This document shows positions 6,042 through 6,342 of a DNA stretch of 6,342 nucleotides, in pieces; position 1 is the stretch's first letter; each line of letters opens with the position of its first letter. The DNA is taken from NCBI GenBank assembly GCA_947088195.1, contig CAMUFS010000185.1, positions 1 to 6,342 on the forward strand. The letters are read 5' to 3'. The DNA is from an uncultured Clostridia bacterium. GTDB lineage: Bacteria > Bacillota > Clostridia > Lachnospirales > Lachnospiraceae. Under the pieces are notes generated by a model. The model saw only the letters and a list, made by a program, of their open reading frames with translations. It was not told where the DNA came from and ran no database searches. Both the position numbers and the translations under genes were made by a program.

Positions 6042-6342
6042 TTATTCTTTGTTGGCAGGATAAAAATATGTTTGATTTTTAAGATATTCTGTTCCGTATG
6101 GTTTATAAATTCCTGCTTTATTATGATAATTTAGTGCTTGCTCTCTCAGGCCCATCCTTTCATAACATACACTTAGCTGCACACAAGGAATATAGCCATA
6201 GTTTTCTTTTTGCACAAAGCCCCCTGCCTGTTCTCGCATTGGTGCATGGAGAGCCCCCTCGAACCAAAAAATGGCTTGTTCCCACTCCTTTCGATCCATA
6301 AAATGTTTTCCAATATCACAACAAAGCTCTCCACTTGGCACA
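6042..6342 (-). CDS. C-terminal TPR-like tail of a probable family-2 glycosyltransferase (5' part outside window)
   Basis: Only the last 99-100 residues are visible; the frame is open to the window edge, and the GTG at 6341 is probably an internal Val codon. The visible part is helical and TPR-like: ELCCDIGKHFMDRKEWEQAI, WFEGAL, then YGYIPCVQLSVCYERMGLRE and AGIYKPYGTEYLKNQTYF. From memory, the pattern of paired Cys, YIP(C)xQL, CYxxxG, and a final KP....L.N..YF is typical of the tail of clostridial and bacillar glycosyltransferases with an N-terminal GT-A family-2 domain. The catalytic domain (with its DxD motif) would lie beyond base 6342 and is not seen. The gene runs in the same direction as the collagen-like gene and ends 178 bases before it. 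No clear terminator separates them. It may glycosylate Thr residues of the collagen tract, which is inference. A plain TPR protein is the alternative. Confidence 0.65.
   Translation of the reverse strand, partial: VPSGELCCDIGKHFMDRKEWEQAIFWFEGALHAPMREQAGGFVQKENYGYIPCVQLSVCYERMGLREQALNYHNKAGIYKPYGTEYLKNQTYFYPANKE

Noticed and set aside
6339..6341. GTG as the start of a small 99-residue protein
   Set aside because: The frame stays open to the window edge and the product resembles the tail of a larger protein, so the codon is more likely internal.

Overview
The window looks like a piece of chromosome from a spore-forming, low-to-moderate G+C Firmicute, most plausibly a gut Clostridia/Lachnospiraceae member. 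The evidence is the style of the hybrid histidine kinase (SHDIRTPMN H-box), an AgaA/AgaB-type cytoplasmic GH36 alpha-galactosidase, strong GGAG-type ribosome binding sites, and a BclA-like collagen spore-surface protein. The family assignments come from motifs and remembered family patterns, not from a search.

Left half, + strand (1-3898): the 3' part of a membrane-bound hybrid sensor kinase enters from the left edge. It has a Cache-like sensor remnant, a membrane segment, DHp, HATPase and a C-terminal receiver. It is followed after 15 bases by a complete 726-residue GH36 alpha-galactosidase with every catalytic motif intact. The ribosome binding site of the second gene touches the stop codon of the first, so the two are probably co-transcribed, suggesting a sense-and-use arrangement for galactosides.

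Middle (3899-4075): a convergent intergenic region with a long hairpin flanked by an A-tract and a T-tract. It probably terminates both the alpha-galactosidase mRNA and the mRNA arriving from the right.

Right half, - strand (4076-6342): a 595-residue collagen-like protein has a Cys-rich N-terminus, about 144 uninterrupted Gly-X-Y triplets and a BclA-type C-terminal beta domain. Upstream of it is the 3' end of a gene with a TPR-like tail that resembles family-2 glycosyltransferases. Between them (5864-6041) lie a good ribosome binding site, a sequence resembling a late mother-cell sporulation promoter (SigK/SigE type), and a perfect 18-base palindrome over its -35 region. The inferred module is a spore-surface collagen-like glycoprotein with its own neighbouring glycosyltransferase, made late in sporulation. 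It is unrelated to the sugar-use genes it converges with.
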